Positions 1 to 12,928 of a stretch of DNA of 52,704 nucleotides are shown here, piece by piece. Source of the stretch: Spirogloea muscicola (lineage: Eukaryota; Streptophyta; Zygnematophyceae; Spirogloeales; Spirogloeaceae). How positions within the stretch are numbered: position 1 is the first letter of the stretch; every line of letters begins with the position of its first letter. The DNA lies in NCBI GenBank assembly GCA_009602725.1, contig WELB01000139.1:18189-70892 (forward strand), written 5' to 3'. A model generated the notes under the pieces. It was not told the origin of the DNA. It was given only the letters and a program-made list of their open reading frames with translations, and did no database searches. Both the position numbers and the translations under genes were made by a program.

Positions 1-34
1 GCCCCGCGGCAGCGGCTGCGGGCGCGCCGCCGCA

Positions 35-3000
35 ATGGCTCCGCCGCCGCGGGCCCGCGCCGGTGGCGGCGCGCTCCCGAGGCTCGCCGCGTGGCTCAAG
101 TCCGTCTTCTGGGCGGCCTTCATGGCCCTCTACGCCGTCTACAACCGCCTCATGCGGAGCCGCGTCAAGGTGAGCGCGCGGCCTCCTGCACCGCTTCTGC
201 GCGGCGCTCGCCGACGGCGAAGGCGGAGGCCGTGCACTGTGCAATGCCACTTCCGGCGGCGCCGACATCGGCCGGAAGCCGGTCAGCGCCGACGTCGGCG
301 TCGGCGCTGGCGCGGCCGAGGGGCTGGCCCGGGTTAGTCAGACGCGCTGCCGAGGTCGAGAATGCGACGTCTTTGAGAAGCTTCCGGGGTTTGAGTCCGG
401 AGCTGTTGCATGTCTGGTGAAGTATTGCACTTGTGAAGGGTCAGGTGGGCCGTTTTGATGGGAAGCAAGGACCGGCGCGGCACAACAGCCGTGTGACTGC
501 TGCGTGGCCCGCCTTGAGGTTGCAGGCGCGGGCTCGGGCGGCAGCCGACCCGCCGCTCTTGATACTGTTGTGCTCAGGGCTGAGCTTGGGATTTGGGGGT
601 TTGGATTCAGGTCTGCAGTGACGGTTCAGGTTTTGGCTCATCATGTCGTACTCGTAACAGAGCTAAGGTCTTGGAGGTTAGAGGACTCCGGTAAGGGTTT
701 CGGGTTTTGGCGCACGCTGTCATGCGGCAGCCACGTTGATGCCGCGGCGCCCCGCTTCCTCTTGCAGATCCTCCGGCCGCTGCGCGAGCAGGCCACCGCT
801 GGAAGCAACGACGTGCTGCTGGTCATCCTGCCGGGCGCTCTCACCGCACCCGCGGCGTACCTGCAGCTGGCGCAGCTGGTCCAGGCCACCTCCAAGCTCC
901 GGCTCTGGGTCGCCATCCTCAACTTTGCCAAGGACTTCCCGACGGGCTTCGAGGCTGAGCAGCGGTACCTGGCGGTGCTGGAGAAACTAAAGCTTGTCGG
1001 GTACCGCACCGGGGGATCGCCCATCGCAGACGTCTTCTTTGCCGGCCACAGGTAGCGCAGGGGCTGGAGGAGTGCGCTGCTTGCACTAGACTTGTCATTG
1101 TCTAAGAAAGGTGCACATTGCAAATGCAGCCCCGAGGGATGAAAATCAAAGACCAGCTTTGTCCCTCAGGCCTCGGTAGTGAGTCGCTTCACCTGCTCAC
1201 AGGTACTGACATGAGACTGACCTTAGTTGTGCAGCTGGGGGGGCTGGGTTGGCCGCGCAGTGGCACGGAAGCACGCGACGGCATTCCTCCAGATGGGCTG
1301 CTGGATCAAGCCAGGCGACGACAGCCTGCCTCAGCACCCCAAGCCAGTCCTTACGCTCAATGGCGAGTACGACGGCCAGTGCCACATGGGGCTGACGGCG
1401 CGGCACGCCGGGGAGGTGGCGGACTCTGAGGCGCACCTGGGCCCAGCCAACACCGTCAAGGTCAAGCCGGTGGTCTTGGTCAAGGGGATCAACCACGCCC
1501 AATTCTCGCACGGAAAGCCGAACCTGAAGCGTGGCGACTTCGATGCCGTCGTTCCACTGGATGAGGCCCAGCAGCGAATAGCTGAGTTTATGTCGGCCTT
1601 CCTTGACGTCCATGCCACCAGCGACAGCCTCTCTCAGAAGGACAGGGACAGGCAAGCGGCAGCTGCCGAAATCCTGAAGAAGGGGGTGGAAGACACGCAG
1701 GAGCTGGCCAGACCATTTTGGGAGGCGCTCAAGAGTCCCGCGGATGGCATCACAGACATGCAGGTTGAGATGTTGCTGCCATGCACTGCGACCATGATGT
1801 ATTTCACGTATTGGACAAAATCTTGCAGTGCCTTGTCTATTCGCACATTTGAGTCTGTACCCTTGTCCCCAGACTGTCAGATTAGATTTCTTGCTTGAAA
1901 CCCCTGGCAGTACATTGCAAGATTTTGTCCTTTATTTCTCCTGTCCATCTTTTGGCTTTCCTCGTCGTTGCCCCAGATTGATCATCAAAATGCTGCCGGC
2001 TCTTCTTATAGCTGTTTCTCCCGTTCCAGGGTTTGTCTCACGTATATTGGTGATTGCACCATGTCAGCCTGACTATTGAAGTACTTATTGCGGAGTTCTT
2101 CTGTTGTGTACCCAAATCTTCAGCTGCGAGTAGTGGAAGCCTCAATGCCAGAGGAAGAGGGCAGGCGGTTACGCAAACTTCTGGGCGAGGAGAGGTGCAT
2201 AACTGTAATGATGCATGATTACAAGGACAACTTCATTTTCTCCAAGCCAATCATTGACCACGACACACGGAAGATATATGTGGAAGCGTTACTTCATCCG
2301 CAGGGCAAATACGGGCTGACGCATACGCTTTGGCTCAAGATGAAGGTGACTACCAACAGCATTGGCTGAGATAGTCTACTAGGTTTTGGGCCTAGAGGCA
2401 GCTGACAAGCAGCTTGGATTGCCATTGTAGGAAGCAGTAAGCAAGCGCTTGCGTCATGTCAATTGATATTTACGAGTCGACCCGGCAAGGTCCTTCGCTC
2501 TTGGTTGGAGCTTGTTTCAATACTTCTAGATGTTGATGCCTCTGTGCCAACTTTCGTATCAAGCACAAAAGCAAGGCGTTGCTGCAATTTTGTGACATGC
2601 ATTGTACTTTTGTGACATGCAGCTAATTTGCTATCAAGCTCTTTGGTGACTCCTTTCTGCAGAGTGCCGAAGCAATTGCTGAGGCATTTGCCTTTGGGTT
2701 GGACCATGAAAAGGCAGTCGTTGGCGGCAAACACATGCTTTCGGTGGGGCGCACGATCAATGAGCGCGCGTTTGCAAAAGCGCTTGGCTCTATTGCTGAG
2801 CACTCAAGGAGGCGCTACCTAGCAACGGGCAAGCAGCTGGCATTTGCAGAGGACAAGCTTTTAGCTCCCATGGATTGGATTCAATCTGATGTTCTATTTG
2901 AGCCCAGTGCCACAGACCCAAGGGAAGTAAAGGTGCGTAGTCCACTTCTGCACACAGTCAACAACTGGCCTGACCCTCGATTCGCTGGAATGCACTATCT

Positions 3001-3058
3001 CAAGGTGCTCACTGTGGAGCATGCCATGCACTGGATACTAATGGATAGCTTCCGCTAG
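35..3058 (+). CDS. Alpha/beta-hydrolase fold protein, 5 exons
   Basis: Exons 35-169, 768-1051, 1235-1763, 2124-2345 and 2663-3058 join in phase to give 521 residues. The N-terminus has a hydrophobic stretch (about residues 24-40: SVFWAAFMALYAVYNRL) that could be a signal anchor or targeting segment. The nucleophile elbow GHSWGG (138-143) fits the G-x-S-x-G rule of serine hydrolases; its Ser140 codon is split by intron 2. Asp186 in NGEYDG and His227 in GINHAQFSHG are the likely acid and base of the triad. The region after about residue 315 (exons 4-5) matches no family I recognise. Exon phases support one gene, but a separate downstream gene is not excluded, and the last exon could splice at the GTGCGT after 2931. 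Substrate unknown. The window starts 34 bases before the chosen ATG, so an upstream exon cannot be excluded. Confidence 0.75.
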
Positions 3059-3813
3059 ACCCAGAAGCAACAGACCGCCAACTGCACACAGGGGTTCAAT
3101 ATTCGACCTCTTATCTCTGCCCAAGATCTGTGTAGCAGGCCTTTCCTGACCAACTTGGTCAGTTGCACTGGAGTTTCGCTCTTGCATCGCTAAGCAGTGC
3201 TGGTCCCCAAGACTCTGGCACTCGAGCTGCTCAGGCTCTGACTGTGCCCTCTACCCGTGCATCTCTTAGAAATTCTTTCCAGGGCACAAAATTTTGGCAG
3301 CTGCAAGCAATGCAGACAGACACAACATATGCCTCACTGTTTCTGTGCGCCAGCCTTTGTCTGCACACCGTTCGCGGCATTTTCACACCACATGCTCATC
3401 AGAAACTTACACTGCTCTGCAGTAAGTGCCACATCAGATTGTCTGTCTTTGAAGAACCTGCATAAGCAGAGCATACTACACGACTCATGCATGGTCAATT
3501 ACCGAAGCAAGGGCGTCCATTCCCGCATCATGCTGGAGAACAGTGGAGAGTAGGCTTTGCTGACCTGCCTCTACTTCTGGGCCACATATCTCAACTTCAG
3601 ACTAGTGTCAAGGAACTGAGAGATGCTTGGTCGGCTTTGAGCAGCTGTGCCTTCAGTCTGAAGCTGATGGAAGTTACCCTCTATACTGTTAGATCTCTTT
3701 CTGCAACCTCAGAGAAAGCAAGAGCCCTTCCGCATCTAGCAGATTGTCTCTGCAATCAAAAAGCACTAGAGTCCACAAGGAGTGGCAGCCAAAAGCATCA
3801 AAGTAAGGCAGCT
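3059..3813. other. Intergenic, no supported gene
   Basis: Short region between the 3' ends of two convergent genes. Small open frames here have no recognisable motif and no phase-consistent splice partners. It probably holds both 3' UTRs. Confidence 0.5.
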
Positions 3814-6146
<2,333 letters not shown>

Positions 6147-6492
6147 CTAATGGCAGCGCCTCGGCTTATGGACTCAGCGGCCGGCGGCTCAATCGGCGCC
6201 AGCTACAGCCGCCGATGGTGCGCCATCTCGGGGCACGCCGCAGCTGCTGCGGGCGTGGCGGCGCCGCCAGGCGTTGTGCTGGACAGCTCTTCCGCCTCTC
6301 GCCGTTGCCGCCAACGTCGCCGCCGCCGCCGGTGTCCTCTCGTCTAGCTACTGCAGCTCGAGGCACTGGACATCAGGCTGCTGCATAGCAGTTGGAAATC
6401 CACAACGTTGGTTAGCTAGTGCTGCCACGAAAGGCGCGCTTTGCGCATAAAAATGGAAGGGAGACCAATTCGACTTACGAAGCCCTGGTAAC

Positions 6493-6571
6493 GGCGTGCC
6501 CAGGCTAATGCCTTGCACCAGAAAGCTGGGCGAGCTCTAGTTGGTGGCAGAAGGGCCTCGTATCTGACATC
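6493..6571 (+). mobile_element. RLE retrotransposon tail, short fragment
   Basis: About 80 bases encode ANALHQKAGRALVGGRRAS, the same C-terminal tail as the copies at 17.7 kb and 50.8 kb. Both ends are cut, and it has no stop or 3' UTR of its own. Confidence 0.75.
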
Positions 6572-7029
6572 AGCAAGCGCAGATAGCTCAAAGGTCCTCC
6601 CCTTCAATCTGAATCCTTCCGATATTTCATCACCCACTGCTTGGCAGGTCCCCACCATTTTGCTGCTTCTGAGATTGACCCTCACACAGCCACCTGCCTT
6701 CTTGCCTCTTCGTATATCACTAGAGCTTGGGCTTGAGCATTCAGATGCACCGCTGATCATGAATACAGTAGTCCACCCACATTTGCACATATATGGTAGT
6801 ACATCTACTAACACAAGAACCTCAGTTGGAGGCGGCTCCTGGCTGTAACGGCTGTTATTCGAAGCTGTAAGCTCATCCTAAGGGGGCGAGGGCCGGTACA
6901 ATCCAGCCAGAAGGTTATGGCTGTAAGCGCGCTGATTCGCGCAGATTCTCCGTCATCAAGTGGGCTGGCCTTTGCCGCTAAGTTCGAGCTCCACTGCTGA
7001 TTTTAGCGCTTTCTTGCCGGCACCAACGG

Positions 7030-7140
7030 GGCCTAGGGCTGGCCTCTCACAGTCGTCGGCCCGTTTTGGAAGAAGGGCTCGCCCATTGAGGATTGGGGCT
7101 GGAAAAGCCAGCCCAGAAAAAAGAGAACAAAGTACGAGTT
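7030..7140. repeat. Two hairpin repeats, head to head
   Basis: A plus-strand copy of the GGGCTGGC hairpin repeat (about 7030-7072, containing GGGCTGGCCTCTCACAG) runs into a minus-strand copy (about 7069-7140, containing GGGGCTGGAAAAGCCAGCCC). The two meet at the GAAGAAGG sequence that marks the repeat's 3' end, so the locus is palindromic. Confidence 0.7.
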
Positions 7141-7204
7141 TGAAAAACCTTCTCGATTGCCACTTGGAAGCGGAGAGCTCATCGCCTCATCATTGCTAAA
7201 CGCT

Positions 7205-7440
7205 TGTCGGCCCCACCGAACCCTTGTCAATTCTTTTTGGGCTGGCCTATCACAGCCCTTGCCTCCATTTGGAGTGCCACTTCTTCGCCTTGGGGAGCGT
7301 GGGGGTTAGGGCACGTCGTCACGCTTACTCGCGCACTTCGAGACGGCCGCCGGCCGCTCACAGGAAGAAAGGGGGCTCGCCCATTGAGGATAGGGGCTGG
7401 AAAAGCCAGCCCAAAAAAGAATGAACAAAGTACGAGAAGG
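7205..7440. repeat. Inverted pair of hairpin repeats with spacer
   Basis: A plus-strand copy at about 7210-7280 and a minus-strand copy at about 7362-7440 flank roughly 85 bases of unrelated GC-rich sequence. The minus copy also sits just after the stop of the minus-strand retroelement fragment ending at 7498, so it is probably that element's 3' UTR. About 105 bases here (7372-7478) recur nearly unchanged at 39996-40107. Confidence 0.7.
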
Positions 7441-7497
7441 GGGGCCAGAGGAAGCGCTAAGAAAACAAGGCACACAAAGAAAGAAAGCAGCTGCAAA

Positions 7498-8330
7498 TCA
7501 CTCAGTAACCCTGCTAAGCAGCCGCAAACCAGAGAGGCTAGGGTCCTGGGTCCCCTGGCCAGAGCCAGAGGCAGCAGCAAGAGCCCGGCCGGCACGAAGG
7601 TGCAGCGCACGGGCCATCGACCGCTGCAGCGAGACGGCCAGGCGCACGCGATACAATTGCGCCAGCGACCCTGCTGCAGGGAAGTCTACAGGCTCCCCAT
7701 GGAAGCGACGGGCGATGGTGTGGCGGGCGAGCTGGGTGAGCAGCTCGAGCCACCGAGCGCCCAGCGCCCCATGGGTGTCTATGGCCAACGGGAAGAACTT
7801 GTCTGCCGGCGGATGGTCAGCGTATTTGAGCTCCTTGGCGCGAGCGGCGCCGGCGACCGCATACCCAGCCTTGGTGGCACACTGGGCTGGGTGGGAAGAA
7901 GATGAAGTGGCACTCCCAATGGGGGCAAGGGCTGCGAAAAGCCAGCCCAAAAAGAATTCACAAAGGTTCAGAGGGGCCTAAGAGCGGTGAGCAGCTACAA
8001 AGGGGCCTGAGGATGCAATGGTAAAACAGGGGGAGGATGGTGAAACAGGTGGGAGCGGTCGAAGGCGTCGGTGGTCACCACGTCCAGGAGAAGGACGTGG
8101 CCCGCCGGCCTGTGGGGTGGCCACCAGGTCTAAGCGCCGGGCGTGGAGACCGTCGGCCCTGTCCTGGAGGGGCATGACGCCGGAGTGCTCTGCAGCCACC
8201 GAGAAGCCCGCCTCCGCCAGGATGCCATCGCATCGCATCACAGGAAGGCCTCCGCCACCAGCACGCCGTCGTCTCCGCCGCAACGGCCGGGGTGACCACC
8301 GGCCCGTCTCGTTCAAGACCACCGAGGACC
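7498..8330 (-). mobile_element. RLE-type non-LTR retrotransposon C-terminus, interrupted
   Basis: The minus strand encodes the C-terminal part of the retrotransposon protein: GILAEAGFSVAAEHSGVMPL, then RRLDLVATPQ (first acidic position of the PD-(D/E)XK-like domain), LLLDVVTTDAF, a break, then GYAVAGAARAKELKYADH (the Lys position) and the Leu/Arg-rich tail ending at 7498. It is close in sequence to the copy at 52.0 kb. It is broken at DRSH/PAQ by the 151-base insertion at 7897-8047. No reverse transcriptase region is present, as expected from 5' truncation during target-primed reverse transcription. The 5' limit is approximate. Confidence 0.85.
7897..8047 (-). mobile_element. Solo hairpin element with 7-bp target-site duplication
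   Basis: A 151-base insertion in the retroelement copy above. It is flanked by GGTGGGA at 7890-7896 and 8048-8054. The homologous uninterrupted site at 52397-52403 has that heptamer once (as TCCCACC). The insert contains the hairpin core GGGCTGGCTTTTCGCAGCCC (minus strand) and ends with GTGCCACTTC plus a few bases. It has no coding potential, terminal inverted repeats or tRNA-like B box that I can see. Confidence 0.9.
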
Positions 8331-8524
8331 GCTCGGGACCGACGGGGACAACCTTTGCCGCGCCTGGCGCTGGCTTCCACGGCTCATCTAACGTGCACCA
8401 GCCCCTTTCTCCGCCTCTTGGAAGCGGCAGTGAGCTCCCAGTCGCTGGTCAGACGGGCCCCCCGACGCCGCCGCCGCCACCGCCGCCGCCGCCGACGCCG
8501 CCGCCGCCTGCCGTCGCCTCCCTG

Positions 8525-8525
8525 N
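8525..8525. other. Ambiguous base N in a GCC-rich tract
   Basis: A single N interrupts a CCGCCGCC tract (8460-8550) just before the BASS start codon. Coding or length in this stretch may be wrong. A second single N is at 39312. Confidence 0.95.
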
Positions 8526-8576
8526 GCGCCCGCCGCCGCCGCGCCGGCGCGTAGCTGCGGCCGCCTCGGCGTAGCC

Positions 8577-10819
8577 ATGGCCAGCCGGCGCGAGGAGGCC
8601 CTGGAGACGTCCTCGCTGGCGGCAGGTGACATGGGAGACTGGCAGCCGGAGACCGTCGATGCTGGCGACGGCGCTGGCGCGCGCGCTCTGCAGGCGGCGA
8701 CGGCGCTGTACCCGCTGTACGTGGCGCTGGGCGGCGCTCTGGCGCTGGCGCGCCCCGAGGCCTTCTCCTGGTTCACCTCCCGGGGCCCTGGCAGCTACAG
8801 CCTCGCGCTCGCCGCCGTGATGCTCGCCATGGGCGCCACGCTGCGCCTCAGCGACCTCGCCGACGTCGTCCTCCGCCGGCCCTTCTCCGTGAGCTCCCGT
8901 CAATGCCGCGTCCTAGGCCTCAGCTTACGTCAGGCTGACTTAGCGAGCTTCTGGCGCCTTGCCGGAGTGCCAGCACTGGCCTGATGCTCTTGCGGGGGCC
9001 TTTGCAGCTCGCACTCGGCGTTGCCGCGCAGTACGGCCTCATGCCGCTCTCTGGGCTCGCTGTGAGCCAGCTCCTTGGCCTCCCGCCCACCCTCACGGCT
9101 GGCCTCATCTTGCTCGCCTGTTGCCCAGGCGGCACAGCCTCCAATGTGGTCAGTGCTGCAGACACCCAACCTCTCATACGCGTAGAAGGGCTTGCAAATT
9201 TGCAATTTCTCAACGCAGGGGGCGCGTATTGAGCTCTTGCACCACTTTTGCACATAAGCTCGGGCCTTAATGTTGCTATTACAAAATAAGTGTAGTGTAC
9301 CTTCATGTGGAGGTGTAGTCTACTTTCATGTGGTTGTCAACTTGTCAACCCAGTGGCTTAACTGGCTCCCTTGATGCCGAGGGAGTGCTCCAGAAGTGCT
9401 TCTTGCAGGTCCATGGATGCTCGAGCTGAACGTTTCCTGTCTTGACGTCTGCAGGTGACATACATCGCCAATGGGGACGTGCCCCTATCTGTGGTGATGA
9501 CCTCCATCACCACGATGGCAGCAGTTGTCATGACGCCCCTTCTCACATACTACCTCGTCGGAGCTGTTGTTGCTGTGGACTCAGCTGCATTGGCTGTCAG
9601 CACCCTCCAGGTTGGAAGCAGCGGCAGGGTCGTGGTATTCTGATGTATCCTGCCCTGCCCAAAGGGTTACTGCACCATCGGCATTTTCAGTGTCAGCTTC
9701 ATTACTTTTTGATCAGGAAATCTAGCAAGGCTTTCACCGTTGAATATGGCCATCTGGTGTTCTCCGTGCAGGTTGTGGTGGCGCCTGTAGTGATTGGAGC
9801 CTGCCTGCAAACGTTCTTTCCCAGCATCATTGCGAGATTATCGTTGTTCCTCCCTCTGGCCGCGGTGCTCATCTCATCCCTGCTCGCCAGCAGGTACGTA
9901 GCCAGCCAAAGCACGAATGTGATTCCTATGGTGGTCATTGAATACAATGCTACTGGAGCTGGTCAAATATCTCACGCTGACTCTGGCTCTTCGCTTCCTT
10001 GACGTTACTGCAGTGTGTTTTCTGCAAATGTTCCAACCTTCCTGGGCTCTATAGCTGGAGGCACGAGCGAGCTATTGCCTCTCTCGTCCTATGCCCTTGT
10101 GTGGAAGGTGGTGGCTGCTGTCGTCCTGCTTCACTCCTTCGGCTTCATGCTTGGGTTTGTATTACCTTCTGTTGACTTCCTTTCCGACAAGAGGGCATTC
10201 TATGAGCTGCCTACTTGCAGGCTTCACAAAACTTTGCTTAGCTTGGAGCCTCCAATTCTTGATCTGAGGAGCTGCTGCTCTGGATAGCAAAGTGACAGCC
10301 CGTATGTTCACCAGCTGCAGTGCCTGATGCTCTTCTTGTATTCTTCTTGGGCAGATACGTGGTCTCACGAATTGCTGGCGTCAAGGAACCCCAGAGACGG
10401 GCCATCTCCATTGAGGTACCATTTCTGTGTGGTAGAGGGTAGTTGTCAGCCTACCTCAGCATGTCATGATAATAATACTTCTCCGTGTTAGGCAGTCCAG
10501 CTGTCCACCTTATCCATCTCTGATTATTGGACCTTGCAGCACACCAAGCTGATTGATGGCAACAGTCAGAAATGATATGAGAGTAGTACCTCAATTGTAA
10601 TATCAGGAGTCTCTATCCAACAAAACCACACCCTTCTGTTTCATGCAGGTTGGGATGCAGAATTCGTCGTTGGGTGTTGTCCTTGCTATGAAGCACTTCA
10701 GCTCGCCACAAACGGCCCTCCCAGCAGCTCTCTCAGCTGTGCTCATGAATGTGATGGGGAGCACCTTGGCAGTTCTCTGGCGACAGTACGACAGTGACAG
10801 GGACATCCGCCTGGATTAG
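8577..10819 (+). CDS. Bile acid:sodium symporter (BASS) family carrier
   Basis: Multi-pass membrane carrier of the BASS family, which in plants includes plastid-envelope carriers of small organic acids. Seven exons (8577-8888, 9008-9148, 9455-9610, 9772-9893, 10014-10154, 10355-10415, 10649-10819) join in phase to 367 residues. Family signatures are the CPGGTASNVVTYIANGDV block and, near the end, ISIEVGMQNSSLGVVLAMKH, both conserved around the substrate and sodium sites. About nine to ten hydrophobic segments can be picked out. The first 40 residues (MASRREEALETSSL onward) are acidic and do not look like a standard transit peptide, so the plastid assignment is only a family-based guess. The region before the ATG is GCC-repeat DNA with an N, so the start is less certain than the rest. 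Substrate cannot be told from sequence. Confidence 0.93.
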
Positions 10820-12928
10820 CATGCTTATGGCTGGGCCTGACTTGCCAGTTGCAGATATATTGTGGCAAGGTAGTTCAGAGCACCCTTCTCTGCCAGGCCG
10901 CGCCTCCTGCGCCCTGGAGTCTCTGTGTCCCGCAGTTGACCGGAAAGACGTGGAAGTGGAAGTCTTTGCCCACTTCCTTTGCTCTGCTGCTGGGCAACAT
11001 TTTGCCAACTGCGCCGATCTTGTGATCAGCTTCACTTCTTGAGGTACAATCAGTACTTCGCTGAAACTTGTGCTGGAGTATGTCGAGTTTGCATGCTCGA
11101 GTCCAAGTAGCCAGCCAAGCTCGGAGCTGGTTCTGAGACGTGCTACTGGTTTTGTAGGTACTTGTGCAGTCAGATGGGTGCACGTTGGACGTGAGCCTCC
11201 TCAAATACAGCAGTCATGAAGTTCCGGATGGAAGCCATGCTTGAGCCAATTGCTTTTGTCTCTGGACAGTAAATTGATTGCATTCAGAGTAGGATATATC
11301 TGTCATGCAACTCACATATTGTGGCCTCTTCAATGGAGTATAGCAAGTACTTTGCAGTCCATCGAGGCTTGCTTCGGCTACAAACTTCGGCTACAAATTT
11401 CCCCTTCAGAATTGCGGATGTGTTTCACTAGGCTCGTGCTTTGCATATTAATAGTGCAGCAAGAACATCCTTGGGAGTAGGACACTGATTACGCGAGTGT
11501 CAAGATCTGAGATGGGGTGGGCGCCACTCTTGTGCAAGTGTTGCTGTGGCTTTGGCTCAGATTCCAGCATGTTTTGCTGACCGAGTCTAAGAAGTCACCT
11601 TGAGTTGTGTATCCACTTTCACTTTCTTTGCACCCTGTTGATTGCTTCCAATTGGAGTATTTTAGAAGTTACGCATGGATCGCTACATGACAGGAGACTT
11701 GGGTTTGTCAAAGCTGTGTACTTGTGCATATGCTGTTCTGCATGTCAGGTAAAGATTTCTGTGGGCATGACAGCTTAATTTTCTTTTTATACACCACCTT
11801 GAGCTCTTGAGATCTTAGTCTCACCAAATCAACTTCACCCAAGTACTTCTTACGACTTGGAGGCATGCTTGAGACCTGCAGAGGCCTGAATCTTTGCAGC
11901 AATTCCAGCTCAGCAGCCGCTAGACTGTGGCAAGGACACTCGCTCAAAGTAGCACAGTATAGCTGGCCTGACTTCACAGTTGCAGGCACTGTGTGGCATG
12001 GTAGCGCTCAGTACTGGCATGTAATCTATCCCATTAAATTTGAATAAGGCACGGTACAGCAAAGACAGTGCAACAACCAGCAAGTGGTTGTCTGCTTAGG
12101 CCCTGATGCATTGGGTCGACATCGCACCTGTAGTAGTGTTGCTATATCCACTTACTCTGGGATATAAGTGGTCGTCTGCTTAGGCCGTGATGCATTCAAT
12201 TTGGGTCGACATCACACCTGTAGTAGTATTGCTATATCCACTTGATCCAGCACGTCTTGCAGATAGTCCCAAGGATATAAAGTTGGGTCGACATCACACC
12301 TGTAGTAGTGTTGCTATATCCACTGATTGGGGGATGTCCCAGCACGTCTTGCAATCTTGCAGATAGTCTCAAGGACATGAAGCTGGGTCGACATTACACC
12401 TGTAGTAGTGTTGCTATATCCACTGATTCTGGGATGTCCCAGCACGTCTTGCAGATGGTCTCAATGATATCATAGAGAAATAGATCGACTCAAAATGCAT
12501 CCTTCTGATATGGAATCATCGAGGATTTACACAAGCAGTGCTATAGTACAGGACACTGAATTTATCCATACTTTGCATTTGCGTGGTTCTTGTGACGCCA
12601 GGTAGTTTGCAACTCATTAAGATACTGTGTTGGCATACAACCAATCTTTGTTCACGGAAATACCATGAGCTCCTCAACTTCAAGTGGGTGTAACAATTAT
12701 CAGTGTCATTAACAATTGACGACGCTTTAAGGCCTGAACCTGTGCACATCAGAGCCATGTTGATGCCATATTACAAAAAATATTCACACTACTACATTCT
12801 TGAATGAGAGCATTGTCTCTCACAGACCAAATACATAGTCATTGACTCGGCTAACCCGTCCTACAACAGTATCTGACAAGTAGGTAAAACTATGTACATG
12901 ATCTGTCACAAGGCCTTCGTCAGCTTCC
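10820..12928. other. Gene-free region between convergent gene ends
   Basis: No supported coding sequence. It presumably holds the 3' UTRs of the BASS and first SDR genes. A short sequence (TTGCCAGTTGCAG with GTGGCAAGGTAG) at about 10840-10872 recurs in degenerate form at about 11967-12003. The only strong structure is the minisatellite at 12.1-12.5 kb. Confidence 0.55.
12083..12475. repeat. Minisatellite, four units of about 82-100 bp
   Basis: Units start with TGGGTCGACATC at about 12111, 12201, 12283 and 12383. They share a core of about 40 bases ending in GTAGTAGTGTTGCTATATCC, followed by variable linkers containing CCAGCACGTCTTGCAG. A preceding GTCTGCTTAGGCC..GATGCATT segment appears twice. 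Variable unit length and the eukaryotic context argue against a CRISPR array. Confidence 0.9.

Noticed and set aside
91-420. Alternative 109-codon frame overlapping exon 1 of the hydrolase.
   Set aside because: Arg/Ala-rich shadow of the GC-rich exon; the 35-169 exon has a proper GT donor and closes phase with the next exon.
7224-7981. Plus-strand frames of about 186-233 codons over 7.2-8.0 kb.
   Set aside because: Antisense to the identified minus-strand retroelement tail and made partly of hairpin repeats.
7897-8047. The solo hairpin element as a tRNA-derived SINE.
   Set aside because: No A-box/B-box pair or cloverleaf is visible; the 5' end varies between copies, fitting truncated retroelement 3' ends better.
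12083-12475. Regular repeats that might be taken for a CRISPR array.
   Set aside because: Nuclear eukaryotic context, long degenerate units, and linkers similar to each other rather than unique spacers.
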